Assembly (NCBI RefSeq): GCF_900114995.1
Contig: NZ_FOUX01000006.1
Location: 434,001 to 498,000, forward strand
DNA length: 64,000 bases
Direction: 5' to 3'
Source: Chitinophaga sp. YR627
GTDB lineage: Bacteria; Bacteroidota; Bacteroidia; Chitinophagales; Chitinophagaceae
Shown here: positions 56,501 to 63,300 of the stretch, in pieces
How positions within the stretch are numbered: position 1 is the first letter of the stretch
How the letters are laid out: every line of letters starts with the position of its first letter
The notes under the pieces: model-generated
Databases searched by the model: none
Told to the model about the DNA's origin: nothing
Seen by the model: the letters and a program-made list of their open reading frames with translations, nothing else
Made by a program: the position numbers and the translations under genes

Positions 56501-57136
56501 AATGAATTGTCTTATTCTCATACCTGGCCACAGTATATTCTCTTCTTCTGTACAGAAGCAGCGGCAACAGGAGGAGAAACACCCATTGCCGACGCGAGAA
56601 AAATGCTGGAAGTGCTTTCTCCGGAAACAGTAAGCAGGTTTACAGAGAAGAACATCCGTTATATCAGGAACCTGAAAAAAGGAATGGGACTCTCCTGGCA
56701 GGAAGTATACCAGACAGACGATCCGCAGGTAGTAGAACAACATTGTAAGGAAAACAATATTGACTACACATGGGTCAGCGATGACCATCTGCGCGTAAGC
56801 TGGGAAAGACCGGCCATCCGCTTACATCCTGTTACAGGTAAACCGGTATGGTTTAACCATGGTCTCTTCTTCAATGCCTTTACCCTGAACGAAAGCATTT
56901 TACAGCTCGCCAGAGATGAAAATGACCTGCCGTTCAATACCGCTTACGGAGATGGTACACCGATAGAAAAGGCCGTACTGGAAGAGCTGAGCCAGGCATA
57001 CGAAATCTGCAAACGGCAGTTCAGTTGGCAACCAGGTGATATCCTGCTGCTGGATAATATGCTGATGTCGCACGGTCGTAATGCTTTCAGTGGCAACAGA
57101 AAACTGTACGTATCAATGTTAAATCCGCTTTCATAA
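47513..57136 (+). CDS. NRPS: C-like domain, A(Asp)-PCP-C, A(methyltransferase)-PCP-C, fused TauD oxygenase
   Basis: The 3207-residue protein opens with a C-fold domain (1-440) that lost both catalytic His: AEAIVMDSY stands where HHxxxDG belongs. Then come A (YTSGSTGRPKG; code DLTKLGHIG, Asp), PCP (Ser1011), C (HHIISDGW, 1198), a second A, PCP (Ser2358), C (HHIISDGW, 2547) and a TauD oxygenase (2893-3207; His2996, Glu2998, His3187). The second A domain is interrupted between motifs A2 (MKAGAVCLPLE) and A3 (YTSGTTGLPKG) by a SAM methyltransferase (about 1660-1915; LEIGCSSGISMF near 1731). Its code DVADIGCIE resembles Arg codes. His-less C-like domains next to Asp modules are known in siderophore NRPSs as interface domains that dock beta-hydroxylases, and the same may hold here. 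Three TauD copies in one operon support this. Codes were read by eye. Confidence 0.94.
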   Translation: MISEVGLQVDGVRMSPQQRRYWSWYKETGSMPYHHIAVAVTGVFDRPVLQHAVESLYNTYPVLSTVFPERDGALFPLQITQRKYAPGLLELLLPAGMSPDEAKEKVAAMFEEKAATQARNGRCGYAAVIHSSTPGGDHMIHFLAEAIVMDSYSAGFLMHELCTLYNAEGNILLKGNLAEEVIPYQQFSEWQNSLVETPAEEAEEFWAQYKFEQGLNNEFFGRSTGDQLPEKVNYTRLLPLGVTLTRQLETLAEKTGKDLRELLLGALFATLYRHTKEDSLVIGYVNNERLYEELKGTLGPVGKTLPLYLELAENTTCQTLLENIAQSLTRVSSWEEYSSFGYNTSEYAAVAGEYFKVGFEWLSFPEAAGNGQLLHSWESAESFFGFKLNGVYANEELGIQASFSKKYLNAEEASLLLQQVIAALQQFVNAPQAALKDGVSLSRADEKVFNVLNTPQYELQSPADSVAALFSAVAGINADATAVGWEDKTMSYQQLDAYACRLANMLQRRYSIAKGDTVAVCIERSPMMIVAILGIIRAGAVYLPLDLSFPGERKQFMLEDSNARLLITGETTPVAEEIPLLRLDEELQVLKGFNEDVASVTIAPADPLYLIYTSGSTGRPKGVQVSHGSLLHYVNWFKSAYQIGTGDATLFFSSVAFDLGYTAFWGSLLSGAGLYLLPERQTLNPDELTDALTRYPVTFIKLTPSHFDLLVNDPGFDKQVKQYTLRLILLGGEEIRTQHLEKYFAHRPDVTFVNHYGPTEATIGAIARTITYNNFDTFRKRPVIGRPLGTNKIRLLQEGADIQVPVGAIGEICIAGKGVAIGYLNNPELTAKKFTADPLLPGNRLYRTGDLGRLLPSGEIEFLGRLDFQVKIRGYRVETGEIADYLRQFPGIRDVAVIAATDEQGDKYLTAYFVSEAKTDKAALDEFLKQQLPSWSIPAYYVNMLALPLTPNGKINRAELPDPRKVALKQQTAYVAPRNELEAGIARIWEEVLQKPRISINDNFFDLGGHSIKGIRIISRLFKELNVKLEIRHLFEALTISGLAELIRQQRRTSFEKITPLPLQPDYELSHAQKRIWVLCKFEEIALAYNMPGNYVLENINRPALEKAVETLIKRHESLRTTFRIIAGTPRQVINAYEADRFAMQYFDESAAADKQAVTNKYLQEEGDTAFDLEKGPLIRTKLVQLDDSKYLVIFNMHHIISDGWSMQVFVNDVLQLYNAYTAGAPNPLAPLKIHYKDFAAWQNKLLASPAITEHQQYWWKQFEGEAPVLNLPLDYPRPRIKSYSGRKMGISVDAALKGKLQVFAQQADASLFTVLLAAVKACFYRYTGQTDIVIGVPNAGREHLDLEDQIGFYVNSIPVRTQFSGNQSFRSLLEKVKTSLLSGFEHQVYPFDRLVDDLNLDRDMSRSPLFDVMVQLKNYQFGDKEINHDVNVDEEIFEMNTSQFDLCIDFADTDDGLVGFIEYNTDLFLPSTVEMLWEHLTNFMQEIADNPEKSLSELQLINEAGKARLLERGGVTRYASAAGYQHVLEHFDQYLRERPDATAVEFEGQVLTYRQLDLAAEKVAAFIKAQQSTAGDQQPVVAVLMDKRPEMISAVLGIMKAGAVCLPLEPSHPQARLQFVVQDAGAFAILSEKKYLHTLNKLQWECDALSTFLCMDTDDIYEVAHEWDEVRNEQEVWDYVGENSHDDISGGGWTSSYTGKELSREEMDEYAENVLIKLRPYLNENSRVLEIGCSSGISMFKMASLVDQYFGVDLSEKIIQKTRAEARRKGYNNITLQAAAAHEIDNLHWSGFDIIVINSVVQSFHGHNYLRQVISKCLPLLKNKGLIFFGDIQDQDLKQTLIDDLTAFRAANKDQGYFTKVDWSYELFLSRKFFEDLRYEYPAVIAVSHSTKTGTIANELTRYRFDCIVSVDKGQTDTAPADERHKSQFGAAALDQYEIIKGNEWYKGSDVAEKLAYIIYTSGTTGLPKGVMIPYKGLNNLVMSYRNDYRFSAFAPCLLQTASIAFDVFFADICRTLFMGGRLVLCNNDVAIDPPKLYAQLKATGVNLLDSTPSLIIPFMDYVYENGLDVDFLRVLILGSDSCPAGDFKKLYERYGQRLRILNCYGTTETTIEASFFEATVDNLPESGTTPIGQAISNVTYYVLDEYGQLVPDGVQGVLHIGGEGVAAGYINRPELNRVRFIPDPFIKGNTMFNTGDVVSWNKEGQIAFNGRNDYQVKIRGFRVELGEIESQLLQVEHVTQAAVLAHRDEDGANMLVAYYAAAVPLQPQDLKKQLYAKLPEYMVPAHLYALDSLPLTANGKLDRKTLLQLSPATSKATQEGPRNRLEQKLCKIWADVLGREGGIGINENFFDIGGHSLKATRVITRIYKDLGINLELRNIFLHPTIESLAKEITASNNLCYYEEIPVAQSAAFYEITPAQMQMWTMHHLDGQQVIYNMPAAYRISGAFDIEAMAYAFEALATRHEVLRTTFHVVDKKVYQKIHPADNWKQWLEVTDLTAAPDKTAAADEKAAADARIPFDLENGPLFRAKLFQLDTEEFLLLINIHHIISDGWSHTVMVNDLLHFYRSYWQIDTPELPPLRIQFKDYATMLSQQMDEKSKQLHRDFWTAQFGDYNTVLNLPIEGKRDDNRSLEAEKVFFTLNKPAQESLLKLGREHQSTLYGVLLSIYNVLIRHVTGQDDIVTGSPISGRDYVELENQLGMYLNVLALRLQVKDTEAFATLLEKAAKTVLEAQQYKRYPFEQILQDIRYKRQPGRAPLFDIGFTLQNIDGMENGEAIEIIDQLNIAEYNNNFRKVKTDLWLHAWEMEDGIGCSVTYNKQLYRAATIDAFVKDFQMLATLIAEDHTINVGRLLEELQNARKKADMLAKDQTKTKNIEKFFSAKKKEINLGNTARVVEEKLPGDTPYPLVLKPGMQDVDLTQWIKENNATVKQQLLEQGALLFRGFRVQSLKDFEQFCDGLDAQKMLYKDQSSPRTQVQNKLYTSTEHPADQVIHMHNELSYSHTWPQYILFFCTEAAATGGETPIADARKMLEVLSPETVSRFTEKNIRYIRNLKKGMGLSWQEVYQTDDPQVVEQHCKENNIDYTWVSDDHLRVSWERPAIRLHPVTGKPVWFNHGLFFNAFTLNESILQLARDENDLPFNTAYGDGTPIEKAVLEELSQAYEICKRQFSWQPGDILLLDNMLMSHGRNAFSGNRKLYVSMLNPLS

Positions 57137-57154
57137 GCTAGTAAACCAGTTACC

Positions 57155-60100
57155 ATGGAAAATAATGTAAAAGGATTTGAATTGTCACCCCTGCAAAAGC
57201 GAACATGGCGTTTACAGGCTGACGGTAATCCACTGTACGCACTGGCTTCATTCCGTATTACTGGTGTCACAGATCCCGGCAGCATCAAAACGCTGCTGGA
57301 AAGCCAGCTGGAAGCGCATGAAATATTCCATACCCGCTACGAAAAGGTAGCGCAGATGCAGTATCCGTTTCAGGTAACGGGTTGGAAGAAATGCTACGCA
57401 ATACAGGTAACAGATATCTCCCTCGAAGAAAGTGAAATGCAGAGCGTCATCATAGACAATCTGTTTGAATCTTTGCTGACAGGCAAAACGTCACCCGATG
57501 AAGATATACTGACTGAAATAGCGATCGTTAAAACCCGGCCGGCTGAATGTCTTTTACTGATCAAAGTAGATGCACTTTCAGGAGATACCGGAGTGATCAT
57601 GAATGTAGTAAACGAACTGCTGGCCGCTATCGATGGCCTTTGCGAATTACTGGATAATGAAAACTACCCCTACGTTCAGTTTGCCCAATGGCAACAGGAA
57701 CTGATGAATGAGAACAATGAAGATGGAGAAAGATTCTGGCTGGAAAGAAGAAATAGCCAGGAACATCAACAACAATTGCCCTTCAGTATCATTTCAAAAA
57801 ACAATGAACAAACCCCATCAAGGCCGACAACCTTAAGTATGGACATCGATGCCGCGTTACAGACTGACATAAAGCGCTTCTGCGCAGAAAAGTCTGTGAC
57901 GCAGGCTGTCCTGCTGAAAACTGCCTGGACCGTGTTATTGGCAGATTACATGGACTACACCGGAAATTTTGTGCTGGGTAGCGTAGAAAACGGACGTCAT
58001 TATGACGCCTTTGCATCCATCAACGGTCCGCTGTTTAAAACAGTACCATTCAAAACTGCCATTGCCAGAACAGACAAAATACAGGAGGTTTTACAAAGGA
58101 TAGCCGCCGAAACAGAACAGGTGGCGGAATGGCAGGATTATTACTTTAATATCCCCGGTATACAACGCTGGCAGGATGCTGTAAAATTTGATCTGCTATT
58201 CGAATATCACGAACTGCAACACCCGCTGACCATTCATGTAAAAGCAGTACTGGACAGTATTTATGTACATACTGAACCCTGCAGTCTGAAATTGTTCTGT
58301 TATGATTATAGCGGTCCGGCCGGTCTGGTGGCAGAGCTTTACTATGATCCTGCTGTAATGAACAATGCGCAGGCCCTGCTGATCAAAGAACGTTTCAGTT
58401 ATATACTGCAGCAACTGATCGGAGACGGGACAAAAACACTGGCTGATATCCGCGGCTGCACCGGACAGGAATATGCACATATCGTCAATAATATGTACCT
58501 GCCTGGTATCACAAATAATGAGGTACCAGCTTTATCCATTCCGGCTTATTTTGATTCCATCCTGCCTTCAGTAGCAGACCGCCCGGCAGTTGGCTTCAAA
58601 CACAAGCAGCTGACATATACTGAACTGAATGAACGGGCAAATGCCTATGCACATCACCTGATACGCAGATATGGCGTGAAACCTGGTGATATTGTTGCCT
58701 TCCAGATACCCAGATCCACTAATATGGTGATCGCAATAATGGGTATTCTGAAAGCGGGCGCTGCATTCTTACCACTGGATATCGCAGCGCCGGAAGAAAG
58801 AGTAAAATTCATTCTCCAGGATAGCGCAGCAAAAGTGCTCATCACGCAGTCTCAGTTAATTCCTGCGCTGCAGGGTATAACACAACATTGGGCCCTGGAA
58901 GATGGTATTGGTGAGATTGAAACTTTCACCTCCACGCCGCAGGTTGATATAGACCCATCCTCGCCAGCCTACCTGATTTATACATCAGGTTCTACCGGAA
59001 AACCCAAAGGTGTGCTGATAGCTCACACAGCCTTGTTGAACTACAGCCGTTGGTTTAGTACCATATACGATATTACACCGGATGATACTTCGGTATTATT
59101 TTCATCCATTGCGTTTGACCTTGGTTTTACCAATCTCTGGCCTTTGCTCCTCAGTGGAGGCCAGGTCCAGCTGCTGGAAGAAACACAGCTGCTGGATACC
59201 GCCGGTCTTTGCAATCTGTTGTTGGAGAAAGGAGTGACAGTCATTAAGCTGACTCCATCGCATTTCAACCTGCTGCTGAATGAACCCGGATTTGATGAAA
59301 TGGCGCCCGATCTGAAGCTAAAGCTGATCGTACTGGGCGGTGAGGCAATAAGGCCGCAGGACCTGGAAGCGTACTTCACGTTAAACCCATCTATCACTTT
59401 TGTCAATCATTATGGTCCCACAGAAACGACCATCGGTACGGCTTCCCGACGTATTAAAGCAGCTGATTTTCAGGCATTCAGACAAACGCCTGTTATTGGC
59501 AAACCGGTAACAGGGAACAGCATCTTTATACTGGATGAACAGCATCGCATATTACCTTATGGTAGTACTGGTGAGATCTGTGTATCCGGTGCCGGACTGG
59601 CGATCGGCTATCTGAACGGAGCAACACAAAACCAGGAAAAGTTTATTGAACATCCACTGGACCCTTCTGCCAAACTCTATAAAACCGGTGATCTTGGTCG
59701 CTATACGCTGAACGGTGAAATACAGTTCCTCGGCAGGAAAGATTTCCAGGTGAAAATTAACGGCTACCGTATCGAACCTGAGGAGATCAGAAATGTACTG
59801 ATATTATATCCCGATATTCAGGATGCAGCAGTACTATACGTTCCTCAGGCGACAGGAGAGGGTAGCCTGGCTGCCTATTTCAGCGCGGAGGAGCCGCTCG
59901 AAAAGAATAAAATACAGGAGTTTTTAACCCGGCATCTGCCACAATACATGATACCCGCTTACTTCATACAGATAGGCGCAATTCCGCTGACACCGAACGG
60001 TAAAATCGACCGCAAGGCTTTATTGGAATTACCGCTTGAAAGAGCTGCCAGCGCTGAGTATGTTGAACCCGAAAAAGAGCTGGAAAAACAAATAGCCCAG

Positions 60101-60325
60101 TTATGGAAGGAAATTCTCTGCGTAAGTAAGATCGGTGTCCATGACAATTTCTTCGACCTGGGAGGTAATTCGCTCAAGCTGATCCTTATGCTGAGAGAAT
60201 TGTCAAAGATCTTCCCCGGAAAGGTAACACTCACTGACCTGTTCCGCTACAATACGATTTCTTCTATCATCCGGTTCCTGGGACAGGAAGAGCCGGAAGC
60301 AGCTGTTGCTGGTTTCGAAATCTAA
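57155..60325 (+). CDS. NRPS: C-like domain, A(Asp), PCP
   Basis: The 1056-residue protein has an N-terminal C-fold domain (about 1-440) without the HH motif: DALSGDTG aligns with HHxxxDG, keeping only Asp. It is followed by an A domain (YTSGSTGKPKG) with pocket code DLTKVGHIG, the textbook Asp code, and a carrier with Ser1006 in LGGNSLK. It parallels the first half of the preceding protein, so the two probably share an origin and a hydroxylated-Asp function. There is no C domain after the carrier. The next gene is a polyketide synthase whose ketosynthase should extend this aminoacyl/peptidyl thioester. The preceding protein's last C domain serves this module. Confidence 0.93.
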   Translation: MENNVKGFELSPLQKRTWRLQADGNPLYALASFRITGVTDPGSIKTLLESQLEAHEIFHTRYEKVAQMQYPFQVTGWKKCYAIQVTDISLEESEMQSVIIDNLFESLLTGKTSPDEDILTEIAIVKTRPAECLLLIKVDALSGDTGVIMNVVNELLAAIDGLCELLDNENYPYVQFAQWQQELMNENNEDGERFWLERRNSQEHQQQLPFSIISKNNEQTPSRPTTLSMDIDAALQTDIKRFCAEKSVTQAVLLKTAWTVLLADYMDYTGNFVLGSVENGRHYDAFASINGPLFKTVPFKTAIARTDKIQEVLQRIAAETEQVAEWQDYYFNIPGIQRWQDAVKFDLLFEYHELQHPLTIHVKAVLDSIYVHTEPCSLKLFCYDYSGPAGLVAELYYDPAVMNNAQALLIKERFSYILQQLIGDGTKTLADIRGCTGQEYAHIVNNMYLPGITNNEVPALSIPAYFDSILPSVADRPAVGFKHKQLTYTELNERANAYAHHLIRRYGVKPGDIVAFQIPRSTNMVIAIMGILKAGAAFLPLDIAAPEERVKFILQDSAAKVLITQSQLIPALQGITQHWALEDGIGEIETFTSTPQVDIDPSSPAYLIYTSGSTGKPKGVLIAHTALLNYSRWFSTIYDITPDDTSVLFSSIAFDLGFTNLWPLLLSGGQVQLLEETQLLDTAGLCNLLLEKGVTVIKLTPSHFNLLLNEPGFDEMAPDLKLKLIVLGGEAIRPQDLEAYFTLNPSITFVNHYGPTETTIGTASRRIKAADFQAFRQTPVIGKPVTGNSIFILDEQHRILPYGSTGEICVSGAGLAIGYLNGATQNQEKFIEHPLDPSAKLYKTGDLGRYTLNGEIQFLGRKDFQVKINGYRIEPEEIRNVLILYPDIQDAAVLYVPQATGEGSLAAYFSAEEPLEKNKIQEFLTRHLPQYMIPAYFIQIGAIPLTPNGKIDRKALLELPLERAASAEYVEPEKELEKQIAQLWKEILCVSKIGVHDNFFDLGGNSLKLILMLRELSKIFPGKVTLTDLFRYNTISSIIRFLGQEEPEAAVAGFEI

Positions 60326-60351
60326 TTCCCTTCACGTTAAAATATCAAGTA

Positions 60352-63300
60352 ATGCTTAATAATAAAGATGTCGCCATTATAGGCATGAGCGGCGTATTCC
60401 CCGAAGCGGACGATCTTGGTGCATTCTACGAAAATCTGAAAACAGGTCGTGACAGCGTCCGCCCTGTTTCAGAGACCCGTCTGGGAGCATGCAGCCTGGA
60501 TATGTCCCTGGTATATCGTCCGTTTGCCTATCTCGAAAGGACCGACACCTTCGATCACAAGTACTTCAGGATATCGAAGAGCGAAGCGGAAATGATGGAA
60601 CCGTCACAACGTATTTGTCTTGAGATGGCAGTGAAAGCCATTGAACATGCCGGTTATAAACCGGAGGACCTGAATGGCTCAAATACTGCGGTATACCTGG
60701 CTTCCCGTACATGGGCAGCTATTCAGTATTACCTGCTGGCCAACTACGATGATAATCCAAACATCTTTACCGGTACTCTTAGCTCCATGATCTATGGCCG
60801 TATTTCCAACTGGCTGAACCTCCAGGGCCCAACGATGATGATCGATGCAGCTTGTGCATCCTCTCTCGTGGCTATTAAAGAAGCTTACGATAAGCTGGTG
60901 CAGGGTGAAGTGGATTATGCCATTGCAGGTGGTCTGGGTCTTAATATCAACCTCATGAAGGTGACCGATCATGGCCACCTGGGTACTTACAGCCCTGATG
61001 CACGTTGTAAAGCATTTGATGCAAGCGCAGATGGGGTTGTAGCAGGAGAGGGCGGCGGCCTGGTCCTGATGAAACGTCTGGAAGATGCGGTACGCGACCG
61101 GGATACCATTTATGCTATTGTAAAAGGTGGGGCCAGCAGCCATAACGGAAGCCGTTCAAATGGCATTCTCGCTCCAAGTCCACAGGCACAGTCACTCGTA
61201 ATACAACAGGCCTGGAAAAACGCAGCAGTCGATCCTGCTACTATTAGCTACATTGAAGCACATGGTACAGGTACCAAACTGGGCGACCCGATCGAATTCA
61301 GTGCGATTACTGAGGCCTTCGAAAAGAATGGGGTGAAGGGTAAGAATTGCGCAGTCGGCGCTTTAAAAAGTAATATCGGGCACCTTGGTAGTGGTGCCGG
61401 TGTTGGCGGTGTGATCAAAGCAGCATTATCACTGAAAAACAAACAGCTGTTCCCCTCATTGCATTATAAAACCCCCAATCCATACATCGACTTTGAAAAT
61501 ACAAACGCCTATATCAATACATCCCTGAAGGACTGGAAATCAGAAAACGGTCCCAGAAGATGTGGCGTAAGTGCATTCGGACTAAGTGGCAGTAACGCGC
61601 ACCTCGTACTGGAAGAGTATGAAAATACAGCTACACAGGAGGCGCCTGAACATTACGTGCTGAAAGTATCGGCGAAATCACCGGTGGCTTTACAGAACTA
61701 TATCACTAACATCAGTAGCTTCCTGAATGGCGTAAGCAACTCCTGGGCCGATGCATTGTACACACTCAACAGAGGTCGTTCTGACTTTGATTACAGGGTT
61801 TGTTTTACGGCTGATAATAAAGAAACACTGTTACAGCAACTGAAGAATTATGCAAAAGCCGCTCAGACAGTAACGCCGCGTGAAGTAGTACTGTTGCTGG
61901 GTAACGGCGGTTTGCCTTCAGCTACGCTGTCTGCATATATAAAAGCGTATCCTGTATTTGCAGCAACGTTTAACAGCCTTTGTCCGGGATACCCCGCTGT
62001 AACACCAGACGAAGACCTGCTGGTGTTTGCTACACAATACGCTATCTGTCGTCAGTTGCAGGCATTCGGTATTAAATTCCCCGTGGTGATAGGAACCGGT
62101 ATTGGAAAATATATATCCAGGGTAATTAAAGGAGAGTTGAAAGCAGAAGATGTGCCGGTACTCCTGAAAACAGACAAAGAACGTCAGCCTGCAGATAAAG
62201 AGAAACTCAGAATGATTGTTAGGAATCTGCTGGAGAAAAACCCTTCTCTGTTCCTGGAGCTGGGCGCCGATCATACAATGTCAGATCTCCTGAAAGAATG
62301 GGCGGGAGCGCTGAATATTCCTCAGAACACGATCTTCAGTCATGCTGGCACAGCCGGAAACCTGCTCTCGTTATTCGCAGATCTATACAATGCTGGTGTG
62401 ACGGCTGACTGGGACGAACATTATACTGGTAAAAATTATCATAAAGTAGAATGTCCTGTTTATCCTTTTGAAAAGACCAGATGCTGGTTCACAGAACCAA
62501 CCTGGCAACAGCAGGAAACTGTCAGTGACTGGTATTACAAACTTCATTGGACGCATGTCGCCCCCAAAGACAAGAGCCTTGCCTCATTGAAAGACCGCTT
62601 GCTGCTTGTCTTCACCGATAAAGAAGGTGTATCTGATGCACTGGTGACAATACTGGAAGAGAAAGGTAACCGTTGTGTATGCGTAACACCAGGTACCGGG
62701 TTTGAAATGGTGTCAGATAAGTTGTTCCGCGTGAATTATACAGACGAAAAAGATTATCGCCTGTTATCCGACAGTCTGCATGCACTATATGGCAAGCTGG
62801 ATGGTATCGTCTACCTGAGCGGCTTCTTCAAACCGGTTGAGTCTGAGTTGACAGTAACAGACGCACAGCTACAGACAGCTTTCTATGGCTTGTTTAATGC
62901 CTGTAAGACATTCTCAAATTATTTTACAAAAGCTAATTTTAATCTGGCCGTCCTCACAGGAAACGTACATGCCGTAGTAGAAGATGATCAGCAGCTTTCG
63001 CCAATAGCGTCACTGGCGCCAGGTATGATCAAAGCTGCCCTGGCAGAATACTACACCCTCAGAACAACCTGCGTGGATGTAGACGCACTGAATACTTCGC
63101 CGCTGAGCATTGCCACACTTTTGTCGGAAGAATTGTCCGGCGATGATCTGGTCCGCTTTGTGGCCTACCGTCAGGGTAAACGCTATGTACAGGAGCTGAA
63201 CCGTGTGGACAACACCGGACAAACAAACAGCACCTATCAGCTGGAAGAGAACGGCGTATATCTCCTTACCGGTGGTCATAGTGGTATTGGGCTCGAAATA

